The translations under genes were made by a program, and so were the position numbers. The notes below the pieces were generated by a model. That model was not told where the DNA came from. It ran no database searches and saw only the letters and a program-made list of their open reading frames with translations. Shown one piece after another: positions 54,226 through 62,303 of a stretch of DNA of 64,000 nucleotides; within the stretch, counting starts at the first letter, position 1; the number at the start of each line of letters is the position of its first letter. The stretch is from C-114 sp963719285 (lineage in GTDB: Bacteria; Chloroflexota; Limnocylindria; Limnocylindrales; CSP1-4), in assembly GCA_963719285.1 (NCBI GenBank), contig CAVRBO010000001.1, forward strand, positions 806,001 to 870,000, read 5' to 3'.

Positions 54226-56039
54226 GGGGCCGTCGAGCCGGCCGTCCGGTCGGCCGGCGGCAGGTCGAGCGTGGCCATCGCGTCGGTCGCCACGCGGCGG
54301 AAGAGCTCGTAGCTCTCGACGTTGAGCGGCAGGTTGCCCTGGGCGACGAACTTCGGCTTCGCTTCGCGGATCGTGATGGCGATCACGAGCTGCGGTCGGC
54401 CCTTGCCGATGTAGCCGATGAACGAATAGTTATACGTCTCCTTCCAGGCGCCCTTGCCGTGGTTCGCCTTGGCGTCCCAGATCTGCGCGGTGCCCGTCTT
54501 GCCGCCCATGACGTAGCCCGGGGTGATCGTGTTGTCCCGGTACCACGGGACCGTGTGGATGACGTGGCTCATGAGATCCACCATCTGGGCGGACATCTGG
54601 GTCGTCATGATCCGGCCCTTCGGCTGGACCTCGACCGGCTGGTTGCCCACCGACAGGACGATGTGGGGCGTCGGCAGGACTCCGCCGTTGACCATCGCGG
54701 CATACGCCGCGGCGAGCTGGATCGGGGTGACCGCGACGCCCTGGCCGAACGCGCCGTTGGCCAGATCGACCTGGCGCCACGGCGTGATCGTGGGGTCGCG
54801 GACGAGGCCCTGGACCTCGCCGGCGACATCGATGCCGGTCCGCGCTCCGAAGCCCAGGCTCCGCCACGTCCCGTGCAGGATCGCCGATGCCTTCTTGGTC
54901 GAGCTGGCGAGGCCGATCGCGACCCGCGCGGCGCCGACGTTCCGGGAGTAGGCGACGATGTCCTCGAACCGCATCGGCCCCATCCCCCTCAGGTTCGCGT
55001 CGGAGACCTTGGCCTGGCCGTGGTCGAGCGACAGCGAACCCGTGTCGTCGATGATCGTCGTCGGCGTGACGGTGCCGTTCTCGAAGGCCGCGAGAGCCGT
55101 GCACATCTTGAACACCGAGCCCGGCTCGTAGACCGAGCTGACCACGGGGTCGATGAACCGCTGCGGGTTCTTGGCGGCGATGGCCGCGTAGTCGTTGCCG
55201 TCGTACGAGGGGTACGTCGCCTCGCCGTAGACCTCACCCGTGTACGGGTCCATGACGACGCCCGAGACGCTCAGGGCGCGATCCGCCAGATCGGCGCCCA
55301 TGAGCTCCTGCTCTAGCTGGAGCTGGAGGCCGGCGTCGATCGACAGGCGCAGGTCCTGGCCCGGCACGCCGGGCGACTGCACGGCGATCGAGCCCGGGAC
55401 CGGATCGCCGTACCCGTCGGCGACGGCCAGCTCCACCTTCGGCTGGCCGGCCAGCTCGGCCTGATAGCGCTCCTCGATGCCGTACTGGCCGACGCCTTCG
55501 CGATTGACGAAGCCGAGCAGTTGGGCGGCAAGGGTGGAGTCCGGCGAGCCGCCGGAGAGCGGATAGCGTCGTTCCGGTTCGGGCTCGAGCGACAGGCCGG
55601 CCACCGACCCCGCCGCGAGGGCCGTCCGGATCTGGCTCGCCGTCGTCTCGTCCAGGCCGCGCGTCAGGACGACGTAGCCCCGGTCGGACGTCATCCGGGT
55701 CGCGAGGTCCACCGCCACCTGGCCCTGCAGCGAGAGCAGGGTCACGAGGTACTGGGCCGTCTTCTGCCGCGTCGCGAGGCTCAGGGGCCGGGGCGACGCC
55801 ACGAGCCGGAATCGATCGACCGAGGTCGCCAGGACGACGGTGCCGCTGCGATCGTAGACGGTGCCCCGGCGCGACGGATCGGTCAGCTTGATCGTCGTCT
55901 CGCGCCGGGCGGCGGCGGCGAGGTCCGTCCCGCGCACGACCTGCCACCAGGCCAGCCGGCCGACGAGGCACGCGCCGACGACCGCGAACGTGACGAGGAT
56001 CGCGAGGTGGCGGATGCGCGAGTCGGTACGACCCATCAT
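54222..56039 (-). CDS. ftsI: Class B penicillin-binding protein (FtsI-like)
   Basis: This septal transpeptidase cross-links peptidoglycan and works with FtsW. The 605-residue protein has an N-terminal membrane anchor (~10-32), a dimerisation domain with RRGTVYDRSG, and the transpeptidase triad motifs SVFK (active Ser), SRN and KTGT. Length and order match FtsI/PBP2B. There are no PASTA domains at the C-terminus. It lies 16 bases downstream of the ftsL-like gene. Confidence 0.93.
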   Translation of the reverse strand: MMGRTDSRIRHLAILVTFAVVGACLVGRLAWWQVVRGTDLAAAARRETTIKLTDPSRRGTVYDRSGTVVLATSVDRFRLVASPRPLSLATRQKTAQYLVTLLSLQGQVAVDLATRMTSDRGYVVLTRGLDETTASQIRTALAAGSVAGLSLEPEPERRYPLSGGSPDSTLAAQLLGFVNREGVGQYGIEERYQAELAGQPKVELAVADGYGDPVPGSIAVQSPGVPGQDLRLSIDAGLQLQLEQELMGADLADRALSVSGVVMDPYTGEVYGEATYPSYDGNDYAAIAAKNPQRFIDPVVSSVYEPGSVFKMCTALAAFENGTVTPTTIIDDTGSLSLDHGQAKVSDANLRGMGPMRFEDIVAYSRNVGAARVAIGLASSTKKASAILHGTWRSLGFGARTGIDVAGEVQGLVRDPTITPWRQVDLANGAFGQGVAVTPIQLAAAYAAMVNGGVLPTPHIVLSVGNQPVEVQPKGRIMTTQMSAQMVDLMSHVIHTVPWYRDNTITPGYVMGGKTGTAQIWDAKANHGKGAWKETYNYSFIGYIGKGRPQLVIAITIREAKPKFVAQGNLPLNVESYELFRRVATDAMATLDLPPADRTAGSTAP

Positions 56040-56055
56040 CGAATCGGGCGACGGC

Positions 56056-56457
56056 TCAGCGAGCCGGCACGACGATGGGCGCGGCGAGCTGGGTGAGCCC
56101 GGCGTCGAGGGCCTGCTTGCGGATCGCCGGGCCGCTGCCCAGGCGCTGGATGTTCGTGACCAGGTCCTGGGTCGTCGCGTCGAGCCGGTCGCGTTCCGCC
56201 TGGAGGCCCGCGATGTCGTAGCCCGTGGTCGTCAGGCGCACGTTCTGGACGAGCCAGAAGAACGCGAGCAGGAAGGCGATGACGATCCCGCCGAGGACGA
56301 GGCCGACCCGACCCGAGCGACGCCCGGCCCGCACCGCGGTGCGCGATCGGCGCCGCGAGATGGTCGGCGGTGCGAGCGTCGCGCCGGGCACGAACGCGCT
56401 CCGACGACCGCCGCCGCCGAAGCCCGAACGTGGACGTGCGCCCTGGTAGACGGCCAT
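56056..56457 (-). CDS. ftsL: FtsL-like septum-formation protein
   Basis: This 133-residue protein has a basic N-terminus with a glycine-rich patch, a membrane helix (~50-70) and an extracytoplasmic coiled coil (GLQAERDRLDATTQDLVTNI). Size, topology and position between rsmH and the PBP gene mark it as FtsL, though sequence similarity in this family is always low. It would bridge FtsQ and FtsI/FtsW. Confidence 0.78.
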   Translation of the reverse strand: MAVYQGARPRSGFGGGGRRSAFVPGATLAPPTISRRRSRTAVRAGRRSGRVGLVLGGIVIAFLLAFFWLVQNVRLTTTGYDIAGLQAERDRLDATTQDLVTNIQRLGSGPAIRKQALDAGLTQLAAPIVVPAR

Positions 56458-56459
56458 GC

Positions 56460-56657
56460 TCAGTCGCCCAGTGCGTAGCCGAGGCGGCGCGCCCCGAGGT
56501 CGAGATCGAAGAAGGGGAACCCGTCCGCCTCTTCCTCCTCGCGCCGGAGGTCGAACTCCGCGAGGTCGCGCGGATGGGTCTTCTCGACCCGCTCCCGCAG
56601 CTCGTGCTGACGGCGACCGTATGTCCGCCGACGACTGGCCTGATGGCGCTTGCTCAC
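56460..56657 (-). CDS. Small charged protein in the dcw cluster, unknown
   Basis: This 65-residue protein (starting MSKRHQASRRRTYGRRQHEL) has a strongly basic N-terminal half and an acidic middle (DLRREEEEADG), then a short aromatic C-terminus. It has no membrane segment. AAGGAGG lies seven bases before the GTG start and it is two bases from ftsL, so it is very likely translated. I do not recognise the family. Its place between rsmH and ftsL suggests a role linked to division, which is inference. Confidence 0.72.
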   Translation of the reverse strand: MSKRHQASRRRTYGRRQHELRERVEKTHPRDLAEFDLRREEEEADGFPFFDLDLGARRLGYALGD

Positions 56658-56720
56658 GCGAGCTCCTCCTTCCCTTGGCGACCGATCGGCCGGCGGACCA
56701 TCCGCCGGATCGCGTTCGGC

Positions 56721-57713
56721 CTAGGCGGCGATCCGTTCGGCGACCCGGAGCCGGGCGCTCCGGGAGCGGGGGTTGGCGGCGACCTCCTCGGGGCGCGCGG
56801 TCAGGGAGTGGCCAAGCGGCCGGAGCCGCGGGTTCCGACCACAGACGCAGATCGGCACGGCGGGCGGGCAGACGCAGCCCCGTCGCTCGGCCGCGATGAA
56901 GCGCTTCACGATCCTGTCCTCGAGCGAGTGGTAGCTCAGGACGACCAGGCGGCCGCCGGGCCGGAGGAGGTCCATCGACGCGGCGAGGGCCGCCTCGAGG
57001 GCGTCGAGCTCGGCATTGACCGCGATGCGCAGTGCCTGGAAGACCCGGGTCGCCGGATGGATCCGCTTGCGTCGACGCGGGTCCGCCGGGGCGACCCGTT
57101 CGATGAGCTCGGCGAGGGCCTCCGCAGTCGCGATCGGCGTCGTGCGCCGCTCATTGACGACGGCCCGGCCGATCCGGCCCGCGTGCGGCTCCTCGCCGTA
57201 GCGCCGGAACAGGGCGGCCAGCTCGTCCGCGTCGAGGGTGGCCAGGAGCTCGGCGGCCGGCACGCCCCGGCTCGGGTCGAAGCGCATGTCGAGCGGCCCG
57301 CCGGCCCGGAAGCCGAACCCGCGTTCGCGATCGGCGAGCTGGAAGCTCGACAGGCCCAGGTCCATCAGCAGGCCGTCGACCGCGGCGAACCCCGCCTCGG
57401 GCGCCACGGCGCCCAGGTCGCGGAAGTTCGCCTGGCGCAGGACGAGGCGGTCGCCGAACCGGGCGAGCCGCCGGCCGACCCTGGCGATGGCCGCCCCGTC
57501 GGCGTCGAGACCGAGGAGGCGGCCATCAGGATCTGACGCCTCCAGGATCCGCTCGGTGTGCCCACCGCCGCCGACGGTGGCGTCGATCTGGAGGCTGCCG
57601 GGGGCTGGCGCGAGCATCGCAAGGACCTCCTCCACCAGCACCGGCAGGTGCCCTGCCTCCGTCTCTTCCGCCATCGCCGTCGAGCGGATACCGCGCGGAC
57701 CCTGGAAGCGCAT
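56721..57713 (-). CDS. rsmH: 16S rRNA (cytosine1402-N4)-methyltransferase RsmH
   Basis: RsmH (MraW) N4-methylates C1402, the base that RsmI 2'-O-methylates; both genes are in this window. The 330-residue protein has HLPVLVEEVLAML, DATVGGGGHTERILE, MDLGLSSFQLADRERGFGF and LVVLSYHSLEDRIVKRF. A cysteine-rich patch (GCVCPPAVPICVCG) near residue 285 is typical. ATG at 57713 has GAGGG upstream; the second ATG (codon 14) better matches the family N-terminus. Confidence 0.95.
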   Translation of the reverse strand: MRFQGPRGIRSTAMAEETEAGHLPVLVEEVLAMLAPAPGSLQIDATVGGGGHTERILEASDPDGRLLGLDADGAAIARVGRRLARFGDRLVLRQANFRDLGAVAPEAGFAAVDGLLMDLGLSSFQLADRERGFGFRAGGPLDMRFDPSRGVPAAELLATLDADELAALFRRYGEEPHAGRIGRAVVNERRTTPIATAEALAELIERVAPADPRRRKRIHPATRVFQALRIAVNAELDALEAALAASMDLLRPGGRLVVLSYHSLEDRIVKRFIAAERRGCVCPPAVPICVCGRNPRLRPLGHSLTARPEEVAANPRSRSARLRVAERIAA

Positions 57714-57725
57714 GTGGTACGGCCC

Positions 57726-58154
57726 TCAGATCCCGAGGCCGTCGAGGTGCGCCGCGAGCGTCTCCGGGTCCTCGAGCCCGCGCCGGACGTCGTCCCAGCG
57801 GGCAGGAGCCCAGATCTCCGCGTGGTCGCGCGCACCCACGATGACCACCTCGCCGTCCAGGGCCGCGTACTCCCGGAGGTAGCTCGGCAGGACGACCCGA
57901 CCCTGACGGTCGAGCTCGACCTCCGCCGCCCCACCGAAGATGTGGCGCTGGAAGGCGCGGGAGCCGGGGTTCGTCAAGGGCAGTGTCGCCGTCTTCGCGG
58001 CGAGCTCCTCCCACCCGTGACGGGTGAGGATCGCCAGGCAGTTGTCGAGCCACTTGCACACGACCGCTCCGCCCTCGAGTTGCGAGCGGAAACGAGCCGG
58101 GACGGCGAGCCGTCCCTTGTCGTCCACCGAGTGCCGGTACTCGCCGGTGAACAC
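57726..58154 (-). CDS. mraZ: Transcriptional regulator MraZ
   Basis: MraZ binds repeats upstream of its own operon and controls the dcw cluster. The protein has two SpoVT/AbrB-like repeats with the paired motifs DDKGRLAVPARFR (~11-23) and DRQGRVVLPSYLR (~87-99). I chose the GTG at 58152-58154, giving the standard N-terminus VFTGEYRHSVDDKGRLA and 142 residues; an in-frame GTG-type extension to 58244 would run into the operator repeats. It is the first gene of the cluster. Confidence 0.92.
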   Translation of the reverse strand: MFTGEYRHSVDDKGRLAVPARFRSQLEGGAVVCKWLDNCLAILTRHGWEELAAKTATLPLTNPGSRAFQRHIFGGAAEVELDRQGRVVLPSYLREYAALDGEVVIVGARDHAEIWAPARWDDVRRGLEDPETLAAHLDGLGI

Positions 58155-58240
58155 GTGCCTGGCTACCCCTGTCGGAATCGACTGGTGTGTGACGCGGGGG
58201 TGAGCTCCCTCGACGGGTCCCGAAGATGTGGGACCAATCC

Positions 58241-58266
58241 CCACTTCTCACCACTTCACGCCACTT
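58241..58266 (-). promoter_or_regulatory. MraZ operator repeats
   Basis: On the minus strand AAGTGG occurs three times with exact 10-base spacing (starting at 58266, 58256 and 58246). This matches the MraZ box type with 10-bp period and GTGG core. The repeats start at the predicted transcription start, so bound MraZ would block the promoter. Confidence 0.8.
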
Positions 58267-58274
58267 GGATGCGA

Positions 58275-58302
58275 ATAGTACACCCCGAGGAGGGCGCGTC
58301 AA
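58275..58302 (-). promoter_or_regulatory. Promoter of the mraZ / dcw operon
   Basis: On the minus strand -35 TTGACG (58297-58302), a 16-base spacer and -10 TACTAT (58275-58280). Predicted start is near 58268, just before the MraZ boxes. Confidence 0.75.
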
Positions 58303-58380
58303 TGGTGCAAACGCACGAGCCCGCCACCCGGACGCGTGCGGCGGCACCGGGGCCCGGCGCGGAGCCGCGGCCGAGCCCGT

Positions 58381-58410
58381 TGACCGACCACGGACCGCTC
58401 GGCTACGCTC
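58381..58410 (+). promoter_or_regulatory. Promoter of the fluoride riboswitch-crcB operon
   Basis: TTGACC (58381-58386), an 18-base spacer and TACGCT (58405-58410). Predicted start near 58417 lies just before the riboswitch aptamer. The -10 is weak. Confidence 0.5.
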
Positions 58411-58417
58411 CGGGCGC

Positions 58418-58506
58418 AGTGGCGATGGCGTCCGCCGAGGCGCTCTTCCGGCGCCTGAACCGCCCATTCGGGCTGATGGCACCTGTTTGACGTGTCAGAC
58501 AGGGCG
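58418..58506 (+). ncRNA. Fluoride riboswitch (crcB motif) and expression platform
   Basis: The aptamer has GGCGATGGCGTCCGCC (58422-58437), a hairpin insert, AACCGCC (58459-58465) and GCTGATGGCACCT (58472-58484). These match the fluoride riboswitch consensus GGNGAUGGNGUUCNCC, AACCGCC and GCUGAUGRCUCCU, with one difference in the last block that leaves a C-A mismatch in the pseudoknot. A 9-bp hairpin starting at CCTG overlaps the aptamer end (58482-58503), and a GGGC/GCCC hairpin lies before the ribosome site, consistent with fluoride-controlled expression of crcB. Confidence 0.85.
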
Positions 58507-58525
58507 CGTGCCCGGAAAGTGAGCG

Positions 58526-58897
58526 ATGACGTATCTGGCCATCTCCATCGGAGCCGTCATGGGCGCGAACGTGCGTTACCTGATCGGCGGCTGGGTCGCC
58601 GACCGGATGGGCTCGACCTTCCCGTACGGCACGCTGATCATCAACGTCAGCGGGTCGTTCCTCATCGGGCTGATCCTCGCGGCCGCCAACGAGCGCGCCA
58701 TGACGCCCTGGTGGGTGCGCCCCACGTTCGCCGTCGGATTCCTCGGCTCCTACACCACGTTCTCGACGTTCAGCTTCGAGACGCTGAGCCTCATCCAGAG
58801 CGGCAGCTGGGGTCTGGCGGCCGTGAACATCATGGGCAGCCTGGCGGGCGCCCTTGTCGGGGTGTACCTCGGCGCGGCCCTCGGACGCCTGATCTGA
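58526..58897 (+). CDS. crcB: Fluoride ion channel CrcB / Fluc
   Basis: CrcB forms a dual-topology membrane channel that expels fluoride. The 123-residue protein has four hydrophobic segments and the family motifs GANVRYLIGGWV, FPYGTLIINVSGSFLIGL and VGFLGSYTTFSTFSFETL, including the Phe/Thr/Ser track for fluoride. GGAAAG lies upstream of the ATG. Only one crcB copy is here, so it would act as a homodimer. The riboswitch directly upstream supports the function. Confidence 0.96.
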   Translation: MTYLAISIGAVMGANVRYLIGGWVADRMGSTFPYGTLIINVSGSFLIGLILAAANERAMTPWWVRPTFAVGFLGSYTTFSTFSFETLSLIQSGSWGLAAVNIMGSLAGALVGVYLGAALGRLI

Positions 58898-58907
58898 GGG
58901 AGTGTCG

Positions 58908-60191
58908 ATGATGCGGCCCTACAGTCGCGGCCTCCGGGTCCAGGTGTTCGTGGGCGAGACGGACCAGGTCGGTCACGTGCCGCGCTACCAGGCGATCCTG
59001 GAATATCTCCGCCGCGAGGGTGCAGCCGGGGCCACCGTCGTCCGCGGCATGGCGGGCTTCGGGGCGAACAGCCGGATCCATACGGCGGCCATCCTCCGCC
59101 TCTCGATGGACCTGCCGATCGTCCTGACCTGGATCGACGCGCCCGGGCGCGTCGAGCGGCTCCTGCCCGGGCTCCGGGACCTGGCCGGTTCCGGCATCGT
59201 CACCGTCGAGGAGATCGGCGTCGCCGCGTACGGTGGCCGCCGCCTCGAGCAATTGCGGTTCGACCTCCCGATCCGCGACGTGATGACGACGCCGGTCATC
59301 TCGATCGCCGAGACGGCCGGTGTCCGGGATGCCGTTGCGCTCCTCGTCGATCGGCCGTTCCGGGCGCTCCCGGTGGTCGACGCCGCGAGCCGCGTCGTCG
59401 GCATCCTGAGCAGCGGCGACCTCGTGTCCAGGGCCGGCCTCGAGGCTCGGATCGAGCTCCTCTCCGCGATGCCCGACGCCGCCCGCCGAGCCATCGTGGA
59501 GCGGCTCGATCCGGCCACCAGCGTTCGGGACGTCATGTCGGCCAAGCCCGCGACGATCGGCGACGCGGAGCCCGTCTCGGCCGCGACCCATGCCATGGCC
59601 GACGGCGCGATCAAGCGCCTGCCGGTCTGCGACGCCGACGGCCGCCTGGTCGGGATCGTGTCGCGGTCCGACATCCTCCGGGCCGTGGGCGAGACCTTTC
59701 CGAGGGACGGCACGGCCGATCTCGGCGATCGAGGCGCGCGGACGATCGGTGCGATCATGCGGCCGGATGCTCCGACCGTCGGCGCGTCCGCGGACCTGGC
59801 CACGCTGCTCGATGTCGTCGCGTCAACCCGCCTCAACCGGGCGGTCGTCCTCGACACCGGTGGGGCTGTCCTCGGCGTCGTCTCGGACGCCGACGTCATC
59901 CGCTCCGTCGACCCGACCGCGGGCGTCCTCGGCGCGCTCATGCGCACGGCCGGGCGACCCGCGGGCAGCGACGTCACGGCCGGTTCGCTCGTCGCCCGAC
60001 CGGCCCTGACGATGCTGCCCGAGACGCCGATCGCGGACGCCGCCGAACGGATGACGGCCCAGGGACGCAAGGTCGCGTGCGTCGTCGATCCCGCCGGGAG
60101 GCTGCTCGGGATCGTCGACCGGGCCGACCTGCTGCGGGCGGCGGGGGCCGCGCTGCGCGGGCCGGCCACGGGCGACGACGCCACGGACTGA
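58908..60191 (+). CDS. DUF190 protein fused to four CBS domains
   Basis: This 427-residue protein starts with a DUF190 (PII-like) domain at ~3-110, with LRVQVFVGETDQVG, GATVVRGMAGFGANSRIHTA (pieces) and LPIVLTWIDAP. Four CBS repeats follow at about 122-180, 205-270, 283-340 and 355-415, each with a VVGILSSGDL-type core. CBS domains bind adenine nucleotides in relatives. It lies 10 bases after crcB under the same riboswitch, and DUF190 genes are often linked to crcB, so a regulatory role for the channel is likely but unproven. GAGGGAG precedes the ATG at 58908. Confidence 0.88.
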   Translation: MMRPYSRGLRVQVFVGETDQVGHVPRYQAILEYLRREGAAGATVVRGMAGFGANSRIHTAAILRLSMDLPIVLTWIDAPGRVERLLPGLRDLAGSGIVTVEEIGVAAYGGRRLEQLRFDLPIRDVMTTPVISIAETAGVRDAVALLVDRPFRALPVVDAASRVVGILSSGDLVSRAGLEARIELLSAMPDAARRAIVERLDPATSVRDVMSAKPATIGDAEPVSAATHAMADGAIKRLPVCDADGRLVGIVSRSDILRAVGETFPRDGTADLGDRGARTIGAIMRPDAPTVGASADLATLLDVVASTRLNRAVVLDTGGAVLGVVSDADVIRSVDPTAGVLGALMRTAGRPAGSDVTAGSLVARPALTMLPETPIADAAERMTAQGRKVACVVDPAGRLLGIVDRADLLRAAGAALRGPATGDDATD

Positions 60192-60221
60192 ACGCCCCAC
60201 CAAGCGGGCGGCCTGGGAGGT

Positions 60222-61451
60222 CTAGGGCTTCGGGCTGGGGGTCGCCTTCGCCGGGGTCGGGAACGGGACGATGATCAGTTGGCCGACGTGGATCACCGAC
60301 GGGTTGGTGATCTGCGGGTTGGCCGCCAGGAGCGCCGGGTAGGTCAGCCCGAAGAACGTCGCGATGTTGTGGAGATTGTCGCCCGACTTGATCCGGTACT
60401 GGTAGCACGCCGGCTTGCCCGGGCATGGCTTGAGGAGCGCCAGCTGATCCGGACTGAACGGCGTCGAGACGGACGGGGACGGCGAGGGCGGCGGGGTCGG
60501 CGACGCGGTGGGTACGGGCGATGATGACGCGGACGGAGAGGCGCTCGGCGAGGCCGACAGGGTCGGCGACGCGCCCGGCGTGGCCGAAGCGGTGGCGGAC
60601 GACCCCGCCAGGGATGGGCTGGCGCCGGCGACGCCCGGGGACGGCGTGGCGATCGCCGGGAGCGTCAGCCCGCCGCGTGCCGTGAGCACCGCGATGACCA
60701 CGAGGACAGCTGCCAGGAAGATGAGCCACGCGGCGGCCGTGGCCGGCCGCAGGACGATGTGCCTGCGCGCGGTGGCGCGGACGAGGGCGAGCGCGGCGGC
60801 GACGCGCGCGGCGACCACGGGCGTCGAGGGCTCGGCAGCCGGTCGGGACGCCCGGTCGTTCGCCGGTCCCGTCGCCGCTCCCCCGGGTGCGATGACGGTC
60901 GATGCCGCCGGGGTGGTGGTCGAGGGATCGCCACGGGGCGGGGCTCCGGCGATCGGGTCGAGCACCGGCGCGGGCGGGTCGACGGACCCGGCCGTGAGCC
61001 CGGCCGGGCGTCCGTCGGCTGGCCCTCCGTCGGCCGGCGCCCCGTCGGCAGAGGGCTCGGTCGGGGACTCGGTCGGGGCGGGCACCGCGGTCGCCGGTGC
61101 TCCCCCGACGACCGGTGCCGCCGCGTCCGGCATTCGCTCGCGACCCCTGCCGACCGGCGCGGGCGGATCGACGACGACCGGGACGCGCCCGGCTTCGGCC
61201 TTGACCAGGCGGGGGCAGGCCATGTGGGCCGCCACCGCACAGACGATCTCGACCTGGCGACGCGCGAGGCGGATCGCCGGCGGGAGCGCGAGACAGCTCG
61301 GACCGTCGTCGTCGAGGTGGAGGTAGGGGCAGTCGAGGGGCGCCGGGGCCGGCCCGAGGACCGTGGGGTCGGCCGACGCGACGGGTCGCGCGACGGGGGC
61401 TCGCGGCCGTGCGAGGCCGGCCAGGTCCCGGTCGTCCACCTGCTCCTGCAC
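60222..61451 (-). CDS. Membrane-anchored LysM protein with Cys-rich cytoplasmic domain
   Basis: This 409-residue protein has an N-terminal Cys-rich domain (Cys41, Cys53, Cys71, Cys79), a Pro/Ala-rich linker, one membrane helix (~239-258), a Ser/Pro/Ala/Thr-rich wall-spanning linker (~268-330) and a C-terminal LysM domain (~350-396) with YRIKSGDNLHNIATFFGLT and VGQLIIVPFP. The Cys pattern looks like a small zinc-binding fold. LysM domains bind peptidoglycan, so this may connect a cytoplasmic sensor to the wall. The start is a GTG. Confidence 0.8.
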   Translation of the reverse strand: MQEQVDDRDLAGLARPRAPVARPVASADPTVLGPAPAPLDCPYLHLDDDGPSCLALPPAIRLARRQVEIVCAVAAHMACPRLVKAEAGRVPVVVDPPAPVGRGRERMPDAAAPVVGGAPATAVPAPTESPTEPSADGAPADGGPADGRPAGLTAGSVDPPAPVLDPIAGAPPRGDPSTTTPAASTVIAPGGAATGPANDRASRPAAEPSTPVVAARVAAALALVRATARRHIVLRPATAAAWLIFLAAVLVVIAVLTARGGLTLPAIATPSPGVAGASPSLAGSSATASATPGASPTLSASPSASPSASSSPVPTASPTPPPSPSPSVSTPFSPDQLALLKPCPGKPACYQYRIKSGDNLHNIATFFGLTYPALLAANPQITNPSVIHVGQLIIVPFPTPAKATPSPKP

Positions 61452-61502
61452 GCGCCCTCCGTGCTCCGGCCGGTGGCCGGAGGCCCGGCCCGCGGCGGGA
61501 GT

Positions 61503-61549
61503 CTAGTACCTTTCGCGGGTTGCCGCCTGTCAAAGCCGGGTGCTAGTGT
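61503..61549. promoter_or_regulatory. Divergent promoters between the LysM gene and a small Cys-rich gene
   Basis: For the minus strand, -35 TTGACA (61528-61533) and -10 TACTAG (61503-61508), with a long 19-base spacer. For the plus strand, -35 TTGCCG (61520-61525), 18-base spacer and extended -10 TGCTAGTGT (TAGTGT at 61544-61549). The two overlap, so their use may be mutually exclusive. Confidence 0.55.
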
Positions 61550-61624
61550 GGCCGGCCAAGGGGACTTCGAACGTCACGCGCGCACCGTTCGCCGACCCGG
61601 GAGTCGAGGTTCGAGACCGTCGCG

Positions 61625-61867
61625 ATGGCCCTGCAGCTGCCTGTGATCCACGCCGCTCCGGACGGGTACCGTCTCGCGGAGCCACGCATCCGCCGGTGTA
61701 CCTATCGCCGGCTCGTCCAGGTCGAGACGGCCGGCGATCGCATCTACGACGTCGAGTGCCTCTTTCCCGAACGACGCCTGCCGATCCCCTTGGGCGACCT
61801 CGAGACCGCGACTCCGATCTGCAACAGTTGCGCGGCCGCGCACATCTTCCGCCCGGACGAGGACTGA
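61625..61867 (+). CDS. Small Cys-rich hypothetical protein
   Basis: This 80-residue protein has Cys25, Cys45, Cys66 and Cys69 (the last pair in ICNSC), a spacing that could bind zinc. There is no signal peptide or membrane segment. It lies under a clear extended -10 promoter with a ~70-base leader. It is opposite the RNase P RNA gene, which ends 50 bases away. I do not recognise the family. Confidence 0.68.
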   Translation: MALQLPVIHAAPDGYRLAEPRIRRCTYRRLVQVETAGDRIYDVECLFPERRLPIPLGDLETATPICNSCAAAHIFRPDED

Positions 61868-61917
61868 CGAGGCAGACCCCGCAGTGAGCGGGAATGACGC
61901 GCCACGACGTCGGGTGA

Positions 61918-62294
61918 GGCGCCAGCGAGACGGCCTGTAAGCCGAGTTTTGTCCCGCCGACCTTGCGGTCACCGGGGATGGCCATCCATCTAGGCCGCCG
62001 GTCGCCCGACGGCTCATGCGGCCGACCCGAGGGTTGGGCAGCGCACCTCTCCCCCCGGCGAACCGGGGTTGCACCCTCCTACTTGGCCTTGCTCCGGGTA
62101 GAGTTTGCCGCGTTTCACTCCGTCCGCACCGGCACGTGGCCGGCTCGGACGGCATCGTCACTGTGGCACTGGTCCTCGCCTCACGGCGGACGGGCGTTAC
62201 CCGCTACCCTGCGCTGAGGAGCTCGGACTTTCCTCGAGCCGCGTCCCGACCGAGGTCGAGCGCGACGCGCGGCCATCCGGCCGTCTCGCTGGCA
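61918..62294 (-). ncRNA. rnpB: RNase P RNA (bacterial type A-like)
   Basis: RNase P RNA is the catalytic subunit that trims tRNA 5' ends. The minus strand has the 5' core GAGGAAAGTCCGAGCTCC (~62219-62236), the CACAGTGACGATG and GGTAACGCCC segments, and the 3' core ACAAAACTCGGCTTACAGG. A 15-bp P1 helix is formed by 62279-62293 and 61921-61935, which fixes both ends. A TAGTAT -10 at 62301-62306 puts transcription start at about 62294. That element overlaps the stop codon of the rnhA frame. Confidence 0.95.
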
Positions 62295-62303
62295 GCGTCG
62301 ATA

